Below, piece by piece: positions 36,883 through 45,271 of a stretch of 64,000 bases of DNA. The position numbers and the translations under genes were made by a program. The DNA lies in assembly GCF_018967865.2 (NCBI RefSeq), contig NZ_JAHLZY020000001.1:2232001-2296000 (forward strand), in the 5' to 3' direction. Below the pieces are notes generated by a model. That model had not been told where the DNA came from and made no database searches. It was given only the letters and a program-made list of their open reading frames with translations. The number at the start of each line of letters is the position of its first letter. Position 1 is the stretch's first letter. This DNA is from Hymenobacter siberiensis (GTDB taxonomy: Bacteria; Bacteroidota; Bacteroidia; Cytophagales; Hymenobacteraceae).

Positions 36883-38017
36883 CTGATATTACGCAGTCGT
36901 TGAGTTGGTTGGCCGGTTAACACTGCTTATGATGACTTGCACGCTGGACCTGTACACAGATTATTTGCTAAGTTCGACGGGCCCGACCACGGCCACGGGC
37001 TTGTCGCGGCTGCTGGACGGGGCGTTGAGCCACGACCACGTCACGCGCTGGCTGAGCCAGACCACCTACGGCCCGGCCGACATCTGGCGGCAGGCCAAGC
37101 CCCTGATTCGCCAGGCCGAGGCCCGGCGACCGGCCGACGAGTTCGCGGTGCTCATCGTGGACGATTCGGTGCTGGAGAAGGCGCACACCGATGCCAACGA
37201 GCTGATTTGCAAGCATTGGGACCACAGTCAGCAGCGCTACGTCAAGGGCCTCAACTTTGTCAGCCTACTCTATCAGGCCGGCGAACTGGCCCTGCCCATT
37301 GCCGTCGAGCTGGTGCGCAAAACCGTGCCCGTTTACCAGCCCAAGGCCCAGAAAACCAGCTACCAGAGTCCATTCACCAAGAATGAGTACTGCAGCAAAT
37401 GCTGCGCGTGGCTCAGCAACAGGTGGCCTACCGCTACTTGCTGGCCGACAGCTGGTACGCCTCGGCCGAGAATATGAGCCTGGTGCGGGCGCTGGGCCAC
37501 CACTTTGTTTTTGCCCTTGAAAGCAGCCGCACCGTGGCTTTGAGCGCGGCCGCGCGGGCCGCCGGCCAGCTCCAGGCCGTGCAGTCGCTGGTGTTTCCCG
37601 ATACGCAGCCTTTGCGCGTCTATTTGTGGTCCGTCCAAGAGGCGGTGCTCGTAACTAAGCAAGTCTTCACAAACCAAGACGGTAGTCAGGGCATTCTGTA
37701 TTTGGTCAGCAGCGACACCGACCTGGACCAGGCCCAACTGACCACGATTTACCAGAGACGGTGGAAAAGCGCATCAAGCTTTTTGTGTGGAAGAATACCA
37801 CAAGTCGCTCAAAAAGAACGCCTCGATGGGCAAGGCGCCCACCAAAACCCCGGCCACGCAGGCCACCCATTTCTTCGCCGCCGTGCTGGCCTACACCAAA
37901 CTGGAAGTGCTTAAGCTCAAGTGCGGCATCGGGCATTTCCGCCTCAAAGCCCAGCTCTATACCGTCGGCCTGAAAGCCATGTACCACCAACTCGGCCAAC
38001 TCCGTGCGTAACATCAG
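36883..38017 (+). mobile_element. IS4-like insertion sequence, 1,135 bp, defective
   Basis: The ends CTGATATTACGCA (left, 36883) and CTGATGTTACGCA (reverse complement of the right end, to 38017) match at 12 of 13 positions. Perfect 7-bp target duplications flank it. The single transposase gene fills the element, and its stop codon lies in the right inverted repeat. The DDE motifs resemble the IS4/DDE_Tnp_1 group; I cannot name the exact family. Two frameshifts in the transposase make it non-autonomous. Confidence 0.92.
36929..38011 (+). pseudogene. Frameshifted DDE transposase of the IS
   Basis: The protein starts with MTCTLDLYTDYLLSSTG at 36932 (or the ATG at 36929) and has an aspartate motif in VLIVDDSVLEKAH, a second in LLADSWYASAENM and an expected glutamate in VEEYHKSLKKN. 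The reading frame shifts near 37392, where adding one base restores EYLQQMLRVAQQQ, and again near 37765-37787 between YQRRWK and VEEYHK. The shifts split it into three pieces, so no full transposase can be made from this copy. Plus-strand orientation is opposite to the gene it interrupts. Confidence 0.88.
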
Positions 38018-38024
38018 TATATAA
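38018..38024. repeat. Right target-site duplication of the IS (TATATAA)
   Basis: TATATAA directly follows the right inverted repeat and equals the left copy at 36876-36882. Confidence 0.9.
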
Positions 38025-38159
38025 GTAATCAGTGCTAAAAATGTACGTAAATGTATAAATGCAGCCATGGAAATAGGGTGATAAGAAGAAAGGGGGTGGG
38101 GCATAAAGTAGCGGCCCGGCTTCCAATCGGAGGATTATGCGAACCCGCGACAGGTAGCG

Positions 38160-38813
38160 CTAATGCTGGCCGGCGGCGGCCTTGGATTCGGGGTGCCCGC
38201 CGGTGGTCACGACCGGGCCGGCGGCCAGCAGCAGCGGCCGCAGGCGGGTGGCCGCCGTGTCGAGCTGCTGCCGAATCTGGGCCAGGGCCATGCGCAGGGC
38301 CAGGGCATCGGACAGGCCGGGGGCGTGCCGCTGCGAGTAGCCGTAGTACATCGCCACCTGCACCCTGGCCTGCCCGTGGCCCTCGTATTCGCCCAGCACT
38401 TTGCCTTGCAGGTCCCGGATTTGTACCCGGGCCGTGAGGGTGGTTTGGTAGGTTTCCAGCGGCAGACCCACGAGGCTGGGCGTGAGCATCGTAAGCAGCT
38501 GAACTACTTGCAGCATGCGGCCGGTACGCTTCACCTCAACTTCGGGCACCTGCAGCAGGGCCGAGCCCAGGCTGGTCATGCTGGTTGGCTCCGCCACATT
38601 GCGGTAAATTTCGTTTTGGAACAAGCGCAGCCGGTCATCGTGCGATGCGCTGTCGATGTTGTTCAGCGCATCCGTTGCTACGGTGGGCTCCAGGGGCGGT
38701 AGCAGATGGTTATTGACGGCCGAAGGCAGGTGCTGCAGCACGTGGCCGGGTGCCACGCAGGCCGCAGTGGCAAAGGCTAGCAAGCTGCAACGAAGAAAAG
38801 CAGTGATTTTCAT
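38160..38813 (-). CDS. Hypothetical lipoprotein
   Basis: A 217-residue protein starting at 38813 (MKITAFLRC) with a lipobox-like FATAAC, so the mature N-terminus is probably a lipidated cysteine. The middle has EIYRNVAEPTSMTSLGSAL and TTLTARVQIRDLQGKVLG, a beta-rich stretch resembling small periplasmic or outer-membrane accessory lipoproteins, but I recognise no family. An upstream start at 38840 would add a polar stretch before the signal. It lies between the second hybrid kinase gene and the destroyed thioredoxin-like gene, all on the minus strand. Confidence 0.75.
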   Translation of the reverse strand: MKITAFLRCSLLAFATAACVAPGHVLQHLPSAVNNHLLPPLEPTVATDALNNIDSASHDDRLRLFQNEIYRNVAEPTSMTSLGSALLQVPEVEVKRTGRMLQVVQLLTMLTPSLVGLPLETYQTTLTARVQIRDLQGKVLGEYEGHGQARVQVAMYYGYSQRHAPGLSDALALRMALAQIRQQLDTAATRLRPLLLAAGPVVTTGGHPESKAAAGQH

Positions 38814-38893
38814 GGAAGGAGGTGACAAATCCGAAAGCATCGTGATGAGCCAGTGCTGGGTTTATCCAGTGTTAGCAGCTAAAATTCAGCGTA

Positions 38894-41611
38894 TTAGTAG
38901 CGCAGCAGCTTCAGGAGCTTGGTGTAGAGCTCGGCTTCTTCGAAGGGCTTGGCCAGGCAGTCGTTCATGCCGGCGGCGCGGTAGCGCTCGTGGTCGGCGT
39001 GGAAGGCGTTGGCCGTGAGGGCCAGGATGGGCACGGCGGCCCGCGCCGGCTCGGGATGGGCCCGAATGATGGCCGTGGCGTCCAGGCCGCTCATGCCGGG
39101 CATCTGAATGTCCATCAGCACTAGGTCGAAGGGCTCCTGGGCAAACCGGGCCACCCCGCTGGCGCCATCTTCGGCTTCGGTCACCACCACGCCCCACTCC
39201 TGCATGGTGCACCGGGCCACGAAGCGGTTGATGTCGTTGTCTTCCACCAGCAGCACCCGCAAGCCGGCCAGCACGCCGGTATCGAAGGCTTCCGCCAGGC
39301 TTTCTGCGGCCGGCACCACGGCCTTGGCCAGCGTGAGGCTGAAGGCAAAGGAGCTGCCCACGTGGGGGGCGCTGGTTACCGTCAGCTCACCGCCCATCTG
39401 CTCTACCAGGCCTCGGCTGATGCTCAGGCCCAGGCCCGTGCCCCCAAAGTGCCGCGCTGTATCGGCGTAGGCCTGGGTGAAGCTTTCGAAGATGCGTGCC
39501 TGCACTTCGGGGAGCATGCCCAGGCCCGTGTCGGTCACGCGAAACCGCACGGTGAGCGTGTCGGCGGTTTCGCCCAGTAGCTCGCTCTGCACTTTCACCC
39601 GCCCGCCCGCCGGCGTGAATTTGATGGCGTTGCTCACCAGGTTCAGCATAATCTGGTTCAGGCGGTGGGCATCGGCCTGCACCATGGGGTAGGGGCAGGT
39701 GGCGCTCAGCGGCGTGCCCTCGAAGCGCAGGCCCTTTTCCAGGGCCTGCAAGGCCAGCGGCTGTAAAGCATGCGTCACCGAATCACACAGATTAAATGAT
39801 TCCAGATTCAGCTCCAGCTTGCCGGAGGCGATTTTGGCCATGTCGAGCACATCGTTGAGCACCGCCAGCAGGTGCTGCCCCGAGCGGCGGATGATGCGCA
39901 GGTACTCCTGCTGCTCGGGGCTGAGGGATGTTTTAGCTAGCAAATTGGCCACGCCCAGCACTCCGTTCATGGGCGTGCGGATTTCGTGACTCATGTTGGC
40001 CAGGAAGTTTTCGCGGGCCCGCACGGCGGCTTCAGCAGCTTCCTTGGCCCGCTTTAGCTCCTTGCTGGCCAATACCCGCCCGGTAATATCGTGGCTGTGC
40101 GATACAATGTAGGGTTCCTGGCCAGGCTCGCGCACCACATAGTTGTGGTAGTGCAGGTAGCGCAGCTGGTCGCTGCCGCGCGGATGCACCGGTAACACCC
40201 CCGCTGCCTCACCAGTGCGGGCAATCTGCTCCAGGTAAAATGAAAAGCCCTCGCGGTCTTCCTCCGTCATGTGCACGGTTACCGACGTGCCGACCATCTT
40301 GGCCGCATCTTCGTGCAGCAGGCGGGCCAGGGCCGGACTCGCGTTGATGACGATGCCCTGCATGTCACAGGTGCCAATGAGGGCTTGGCTGTACATCACC
40401 ATGACGCGGTACTGCTTTTCGCTGCGCTCCAGGGTTTGCCGGCTCTGCTTCAGGGCCGTGATGTCGGTGCTCACGCCCAGTACGTGCACCGTGCCATCGG
40501 GCCGGTGCAGGGGGCGCTTCACGGTATAGAACCAGTGCGTGGTGCCGTCGAGCAAGGTGTGGGGCTCTTCGACGGTTATTTCCTGGTCTGTGGCCAGCAC
40601 CTGCGCATCGACGGCCGCGTACCCGGCCAGCTCCCGGGCCTGCACGCTATCCGGGGCCACGGCGTCGGGCCGTACCATGCCGGAGTTGGCCATCAGGCCT
40701 CGCATAGCCGGGTTCTGGAAAACCAGCTCCTGCTTCGTATCGCGCACAAAAACCAGGGCGGGAATGGTATCGAGCACCTGCTGGGTAAACTGCTGATGCT
40801 CGGCAAACTGCCGGCGCATGGCTTCGCGCTCCGAGATGTCGGAGAAATACAGATTGACGTAGCCTTCCTGCGGGAATGGCATCACGGCCACGCTGTATAG
40901 CAGCTCACCCATCGATACTTCGAGCTGCTGGGCCGTGGCCTGCGCCAGGGCGGCGGCGGCGGCGCAGCGCAGCTGCTTTTGCAGCCGCACCTGCTCGGAC
41001 CGCGTCAGGCGCAGGCCCACGCGCTTGGCCGCCGGGTTGGCATAAAGCTGCTGCCGGTTAGCCCCGATGCGCACAATGGGGCTGGGGTTTTCGTAAGGAA
41101 TATTGGAAATCGATTTTAGTGCCGCCAGGTACTGCTGCTGCTCACTCACGTCGCGTAGCAGTACCAGCCAGGTGCCCGCCGGGCCGGCATCAGCCGCTGC
41201 CGGCATTATCTCGCAGGCCAGCACGGGGCCGCAGTGAAGCCGGAGCAATTCCGGCCGGCCCTGCTGCAGCTTGTGCGGCTCGTGCTCGGCCCAGCGCACC
41301 AGCTCGGCGGGCGCGGCCACCAGCGGCTGCACCAGGGCTGCCAGGCATTGCAAGGGCTGGCCGTGCCAGGAATCCGGCTCATCGGACAAGCCCAGTAAGC
41401 TGAAAAAGCGCTGGTTGGCCAGCACAATGGTGCCCGTGGCATCCAGCAGCAGCAGGCCTTCGAGCAGCCCCTTGGAGACGTGTTCCACCATCTGCTCTGC
41501 TTTCCGGGCCTGCGCCAGGGCCGCGGTGAGCTGCTGGATGCGCTGCTCGGCAGCTGCCAGTGCCATTTGGAAAGGTAAGGCCGCGACCGGGGGGCAGAAA
41601 GCTGTTTTCAT
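38894..41611 (-). CDS. Hybrid sensor histidine kinase with PAS domains and receiver
   Basis: A 905-residue cytoplasmic-looking kinase. A short coiled coil (20-45) precedes about four PAS-like domains (45-515). HisKA has H542 in [11 protein letters not shown], HATPase has LNLVSNAIKF, DTGLGM and GGTGLGLSI (650-760), and a C-terminal receiver has D834 in LVLMDIQMP. Unlike the kinase at 5222-8812 it lacks an HPt domain, so it needs a separate HPt protein to pass phosphate on; the stand-alone HPt at 18234-18740 is a candidate by proximity. The partner regulator is unknown. The lipoprotein gene follows on the same strand. Confidence 0.93.
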   Translation of the reverse strand: MKTAFCPPVAALPFQMALAAAEQRIQQLTAALAQARKAEQMVEHVSKGLLEGLLLLDATGTIVLANQRFFSLLGLSDEPDSWHGQPLQCLAALVQPLVAAPAELVRWAEHEPHKLQQGRPELLRLHCGPVLACEIMPAAADAGPAGTWLVLLRDVSEQQQYLAALKSISNIPYENPSPIVRIGANRQQLYANPAAKRVGLRLTRSEQVRLQKQLRCAAAAALAQATAQQLEVSMGELLYSVAVMPFPQEGYVNLYFSDISEREAMRRQFAEHQQFTQQVLDTIPALVFVRDTKQELVFQNPAMRGLMANSGMVRPDAVAPDSVQARELAGYAAVDAQVLATDQEITVEEPHTLLDGTTHWFYTVKRPLHRPDGTVHVLGVSTDITALKQSRQTLERSEKQYRVMVMYSQALIGTCDMQGIVINASPALARLLHEDAAKMVGTSVTVHMTEEDREGFSFYLEQIARTGEAAGVLPVHPRGSDQLRYLHYHNYVVREPGQEPYIVSHSHDITGRVLASKELKRAKEAAEAAVRARENFLANMSHEIRTPMNGVLGVANLLAKTSLSPEQQEYLRIIRRSGQHLLAVLNDVLDMAKIASGKLELNLESFNLCDSVTHALQPLALQALEKGLRFEGTPLSATCPYPMVQADAHRLNQIMLNLVSNAIKFTPAGGRVKVQSELLGETADTLTVRFRVTDTGLGMLPEVQARIFESFTQAYADTARHFGGTGLGLSISRGLVEQMGGELTVTSAPHVGSSFAFSLTLAKAVVPAAESLAEAFDTGVLAGLRVLLVEDNDINRFVARCTMQEWGVVVTEAEDGASGVARFAQEPFDLVLMDIQMPGMSGLDATAIIRAHPEPARAAVPILALTANAFHADHERYRAAGMNDCLAKPFEEAELYTKLLKLLRY

Positions 41612-41642
41612 GGAACAAAAAATCGGGTTAGTGAACGCACCA

Positions 41643-42200
41643 TTAGCCCGGAGTTACCGCCGGTAAGCAGGTGGCCGATGATGGTGCACAGGGCGGCCCT
41701 GCCCAGGATGAGGCAGGGGAAAAGCGGAGGAAAAATTCGTGGATAATGCAGCGGGGCCACTGGCCCGGCGGCCGATAAACGCCTGGAGCAGCGTTTGCAA
41801 GCGGGTATTGACGATGGAGAACGCGGGCAGCCGCGGGCAGTGGATGCTGGGTCTTAATCGCGCCGAGCACCCGTTCCACTTCGGGCGCTTCGGCCAGGTC
41901 AAAGTCCATGCTCCATTCGGCAAACTTGCGCTTGGGTAGGAGGCTTTCGCTCACCGTTTCTACCTGCGTGTGCCGGGAGTCGCACTGAATGCGGGCGTAC
42001 AGCTCCCGAATCTCGGCTGCGGGCCCTTCTATCATCTGCACAAAAATGCCCTCGCTGTAGAGCAGCAGCCCCGTAATCTGCTTGCGGGAGTTGTGGAGGC
42101 GGGCCAGCGCGAGCATCTCCCGCAGCTGCGCCTCGCTGGGGCGATACGTGGACCGGCTGCGGTACAGGCGCTGGTATACATTGGTTTCCAGCCGCGCCAC
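41643..42200 (-). CDS. BLUF blue-light sensor protein, probably frameshifted at both ends
   Basis: A BLUF domain is clear: LYRSRSTYRPSEAQL carries the flavin-proximal tyrosine, LARLHNSRKQITGLLLY the asparagine, and GIFVQMIEGPAAEIREL the glutamine. The light-sensing core to about residue 120 is therefore intact. The tail after LGAIKTQHPLPAAARVL does not look like BLUF; another frame continues as LPAFSIVNTRLQTLLQAFI, suggesting a 1-base change near 41840. The frame opens upstream at about 42340 without a natural BLUF start, and the adjoining frame reads like part of a different small protein. The annotated GTG at 42200 is only nominal. It may be a pseudogene. Confidence 0.6.
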   Translation of the reverse strand: MARLETNVYQRLYRSRSTYRPSEAQLREMLALARLHNSRKQITGLLLYSEGIFVQMIEGPAAEIRELYARIQCDSRHTQVETVSESLLPKRKFAEWSMDFDLAEAPEVERVLGAIKTQHPLPAAARVLHRQYPLANAAPGVYRPPGQWPRCIIHEFFLRFSPASSWAGPPCAPSSATCLPAVTPG

Positions 42201-42472
42201 AAGCTGGGCGAAGGTGATGTCGCCCCGTTGGTAGCGTGCCAGCTGCTGCCGCGCGTAGCGGTGTGATGCCGGCGCGGAATGTTGGCCGTGAGGGCTACTA
42301 TCCAGGCCACCGCGCGGCGGCGCTGGTCGGCGCTATCATCAAAGTCGGAGGACGAATCAGGTATGCGGAGCAGGGGCAAAGGGGGTGTTTTCGAATGGCA
42401 GGAGCGGGGGTTAAGTGATATATACTGGTGGAAACAGTAACGGTTGGGTAATTGAATGCGCCTGGGGTCGGC

Positions 42473-43777
42473 TCAGGCCACGGCCAATGCCAGCTCGGGG
42501 CGGCGGCGGTGCAGCCACTGCTGCTCGCCGGGCGAGAGCCGGGCGTGGTAGTGCAGGCTACCGAAAAAGATAAGGAATTGATAGAACAGGATGCCGTAGT
42601 TCGTCATGCCAAAAATGCCGAACTCGGTGAAGGAATTGATGAGAATGGGGATGAGCAGGCCCGCCCCCAGCAGCCGCACCTGCGGGTCGGCCTGCTGTAC
42701 GAAGGCCCGGATGGTGCAGCCCAGCTGGAGCATGGCAATGGTGAAGCCCACTAGCCCCAGGTTCAGCAGCACCTGAATGAAGGTGTTGTGGGCCATCTGG
42801 GCGGCGTAGGTGTGCACGCTCTGGAAGTACTCGCCGTAGCTGATGCGCATGAAGCCGTAGCCCAGCAGCGGCTCACGGGGCAGCGCCTCCGTGAGCAGCG
42901 CGTGCCAGAAGGGCAGCCGGCCGGTCATGCTCAGCACTTCCTCCAGCCCGCCCTGCTTGATGAAGAGCAGCGGCACCAGGGCCACCACGCCCAGCAGCAC
43001 GGCCGCATTGGCGGCCCATTTAATACGCGGGTTGCCCGCCTGCCGGATGTGAAAGAACAGCACCAGCACAAACCCCACCAGCGACGACCGCGACCCGGTG
43101 AGCACCAGCGCCAGCAGCAGCAACCCAATTTTGACCACCGTGAATCCCGTGCGGTGATGGCGCTGCAAGTCAAACATGAGGCAGGCAATGCCCACCACGC
43201 AAAGCATGCCCAGCTCGTTGGGGTTCATGAGGTAGCCGCCCAGGCGGGCCTCCTCACCGCCGTGGGTGAGGCGGTAAAACACGTCGGGGGCCACCAGCGC
43301 GCCCACCAGAAATACCAGCAGAATCACGAACACGGCATTGCCCAGCACATGGTAAAAGCGCACCTGGCTATCCGGGAAAAACTCCTTGAGCAGCAAAAAG
43401 CACTTCACGAAGTAGTAGGCAAACACGAGGCTTTCCATGTCCATCATCCACTGCAGAAACGAGTAGCCGGGGTTGCGCGACCAGAGCAGCGAGGCCAGGC
43501 CCAGCGCCAGGTAGGCCCCGTAGAGCAGCGGCACCGGGCTGTTGCGCCAGCGAAACGAGTCCACCGCGCCCCGGCGAATTATCAGCGAATACGCGCCGAT
43601 GACGGCGGCCGTCATGCCCAGGCGGGTCACCAGTTTGAGGATACGGGTGACGCCAATGTCGTCGTTCCAGGCAAAAAAGCCGGCGAGCTTGATGAGCACA
43701 ATCAGGGTGAGCAGCCCGCCCATGGTGCGCAGAAATACCCGGTGCGGCGCGGCGGCGGAAGGTAGCAGTTTGGCCAT
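42473..43777 (-). CDS. O-antigen ligase/polymerase (Wzy-like) membrane protein
   Basis: A 434-residue protein with about 11-12 transmembrane segments and one large periplasmic loop (roughly 285-345, ALPREPLLGYGFMRIS...AQMAHNTFIQ). The GYG and AHNxxxQ segments are typical of the O-antigen ligase domain. It should polymerise lipid-linked repeats of the second locus. The start at 43777 is preferred; an upstream start at 43987 reads through the GT4 gene in the wrong frame. It follows the GT4 gene by 7 bp. Another Wzy-like protein is encoded at 25755-27308. Confidence 0.92.
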   Translation of the reverse strand: MAKLLPSAAAPHRVFLRTMGGLLTLIVLIKLAGFFAWNDDIGVTRILKLVTRLGMTAAVIGAYSLIIRRGAVDSFRWRNSPVPLLYGAYLALGLASLLWSRNPGYSFLQWMMDMESLVFAYYFVKCFLLLKEFFPDSQVRFYHVLGNAVFVILLVFLVGALVAPDVFYRLTHGGEEARLGGYLMNPNELGMLCVVGIACLMFDLQRHHRTGFTVVKIGLLLLALVLTGSRSSLVGFVLVLFFHIRQAGNPRIKWAANAAVLLGVVALVPLLFIKQGGLEEVLSMTGRLPFWHALLTEALPREPLLGYGFMRISYGEYFQSVHTYAAQMAHNTFIQVLLNLGLVGFTIAMLQLGCTIRAFVQQADPQVRLLGAGLLIPILINSFTEFGIFGMTNYGILFYQFLIFFGSLHYHARLSPGEQQWLHRRRPELALAVA

Positions 43778-43784
43778 AAATAAG

Positions 43785-44915
43785 TTAGGCCGCAAGGGCT
43801 TCCTGATACATTTGTTCGTAGGCCGGCAGCAGGTTGGGCCAGCTGAAGGCGGTGCGCACCATGCGGCGGCAGCGCAGGGCCAGCGCCTCGGTTTCGGCCG
43901 GGGCAGCGGTCCATTGGGCGTAAAGGCGGTGCAGGGCATCGGTGAGCAGGGCCGGGCTGGCGGTGGCCAGCACCTCGCCGCAGCCAAACTCGCGCACGTA
44001 GCTGCCCAGGTTGGTGGCCTCGGTCACCACGCACGGAATGCCCAGGGCCACGGCTTCGAGCACGGCGGTGGGCAGGCCCTCGTAGTGGGAGGTGTGGGCA
44101 AATACATCGAGTTGGCCCAGCAGAGCAATTTTCTCATCGCCGTAGCGGCTGCCCAGCAGCTGCACCGAGCCCTCGGGCGCTTCGGCGGCCCAGTCGGCCA
44201 CCAGCTGGCGGTCGGGGCCGTCGCCAATTACCCACAGCTCGGCCTCCGGCACCAGCCGGGCAAATTCGGCAAAGCCGGCCAGCAGGCAGTCCAGTCCTTT
44301 GTGGTTGTCATCGAGCCGGCCGCAGAAGCCCACCCGGAAGCGGCCCCGCGCGGCCGGCACCAGGGGCAGCACTGCCTGGGGCGGTTCAAAGCCGTACGGC
44401 ATCAGGTTGGTGCGCACGGTGTGGCTCATGTGCTCCACGCCCGTTACCTCGCTCAGGCCCAGGCAGTGTACCCGTGCCGAGTGCCGCAGCAGGTAGCCCT
44501 CAAACAAAAACGCGTAGGCCAGCTTGGTGAGCCAGCTTTTGCGCCGGGCCGCCGGGCTGTAGCTGCCGTGCGGCGTGAGCACATACGGGATGTCGAGCGC
44601 CGTGAGCCGCCGCGCCAGCGTATAAAACGCCGGAATAAATGCCCCGTGCAAATGCACCACCGCCGAGCGGCAGCTCAGCTCGTCCAGGGCCGCCAGCAGC
44701 GCTTTGGCCACCCCAAATGGGTTGCGCTGCGCCGGAAACAGCCGGGTCGCAAACTCGCGGGCCGGGTAGTTTTCGCTGAGGTCGGCGGTGATGCCCCACA
44801 CGGCCACATCGGCCCCGGCGCGCTGCTGCTGGGTGGCCAGCGCGTGCACCACCTTGTTCACCCCGTTCATGCGTTCGGGGTTGGCTTTGCCGAGGATTAA
44901 GTGAATGATTTTCAT
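43785..44915 (-). CDS. Glycosyltransferase family 4
   Basis: A 376-residue retaining GT4 enzyme. The N-terminus has IIHLILGKANPERMNGVNKVV with a glycine/asparagine loop; the C-terminal domain has VGFCGRLDDNHKGLD and the E-x7-E motif EGLPTAVLE followed by AVALGIPCVV. It lies between the Wzx gene and the Wzy gene of the second locus. A sigma-54-like site 75 bp upstream suggests it and Wzy have a separate promoter from the Wza-Wzc-Wzx group. Confidence 0.93.
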   Translation of the reverse strand: MKIIHLILGKANPERMNGVNKVVHALATQQQRAGADVAVWGITADLSENYPAREFATRLFPAQRNPFGVAKALLAALDELSCRSAVVHLHGAFIPAFYTLARRLTALDIPYVLTPHGSYSPAARRKSWLTKLAYAFLFEGYLLRHSARVHCLGLSEVTGVEHMSHTVRTNLMPYGFEPPQAVLPLVPAARGRFRVGFCGRLDDNHKGLDCLLAGFAEFARLVPEAELWVIGDGPDRQLVADWAAEAPEGSVQLLGSRYGDEKIALLGQLDVFAHTSHYEGLPTAVLEAVALGIPCVVTEATNLGSYVREFGCGEVLATASPALLTDALHRLYAQWTAAPAETEALALRCRRMVRTAFSWPNLLPAYEQMYQEALAA

Positions 44916-44989
44916 GGCAGTTAGTAAGTGGCGAGCAGTAGGCTTGGGTGCGTGCAGTTCGGCGTGGCAATTCGTTTGGCAGAGGCTAA

Positions 44990-45006
44990 GGCCAACGCAG
45001 TGCCAG
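44990..45006 (-). promoter_or_regulatory. Sigma-54 (-24/-12) promoter candidate for the GT4-Wzy pair
   Basis: The minus strand reads CTGGCACTGCGTTGGCC with GG-N10-GC spacing. The predicted start lies near 44979, 64 bp before the GT4 ATG at 44915. TTCGTTTGGC just downstream (44971-44980 on the plus strand) recurs at the same distance beside the 49958 site. Confidence 0.65.
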
Positions 45007-45026
45007 AACTTGATAATAAACTTAAA

Positions 45027-45043
45027 ATACTGATTTTCAGTAT
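45027..45043. promoter_or_regulatory. Palindrome ATACTGATTTTCAGTAT, possible activator-binding site
   Basis: A 7-3-7 palindrome centred 32 bp upstream of the -24 GG of the GT4-Wzy promoter. A related ATACTGATTATCAAT lies at the same distance from the 49958 promoter. Binding by the NtrC-type regulator is inference. Confidence 0.4.
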
Positions 45044-45060
45044 GTATTGATATGAATTAG

Positions 45061-45114
45061 ATTGAAATGGCTCCACTTTTCAGAGTGTCGTCTGAAAAGT
45101 GGAGCCATTTCAAT
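45061..45114. repeat. Perfect 23-bp inverted repeat, related to the 5171 hairpin
   Basis: Arms 45061-45083 and 45092-45114 are exact complements with an 8-nt loop. The inner part (GGCTCCACTTTTCAG / CTGAAAAGTGGAGCC) matches the 5171-5207 hairpin. It lies upstream of the GT4-Wzy promoter. Confidence 0.75.
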
Positions 45115-45217
45115 CAGTCCCCACAATTGTTGTTTTGTCAGGAATTACACGAAGCATATTCACTGAGCCCCAGCGGGGTCGTACCCAGAGGGCAGCATAT
45201 TGGTGGTAAATAACTGT

Positions 45218-45267
45218 TAGTAAGGGGTATAGAAATGAAAAGTGTCGTATTTCTATACCCCTTACTA
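45218..45267. terminator. Perfect 19-bp hairpin after the flippase gene
   Basis: Arms 45218-45236 and 45249-45267 are exact complements with a 12-nt loop, 5 bp beyond the stop of the minus-strand flippase gene. This position fits a transcription terminator separating Wza-Wzc-Wzx from GT4-Wzy. Confidence 0.65.
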
Positions 45268-45271
45268 CTTA

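Larger units (their letters stand above)
35899..38068 (-). pseudogene. Secreted thioredoxin-like protein gene, broken by an IS and an internal deletion
   Basis: The original start is the ATG at 38068, where MAAFIHLRTFLALITY begins a signal peptide. The IS at 36883-38017 interrupts it. Removing the IS and one 7-bp target copy rejoins the frame exactly (ALITYILTTPLLSYGQ), then a mature domain of DUF4369 type continues to about 36133. There the frame breaks: LLNEP runs into an out-of-frame tail, while another frame resumes at KKLPGVQLHLSG and ends properly at 35899. The missing middle should hold the thioredoxin CxxC strand. TlpA-like proteins of this form sit in the periplasm of Bacteroidota and handle disulfides. 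The gene must be inactive. Confidence 0.9.

Noticed and set aside
41643..42200. Reading the 41643 frame as a complete novel protein fused to BLUF
   Set aside because: The tail in the neighbouring frame looks more natural and the upstream end has no proper start, so frame damage is the simpler view.
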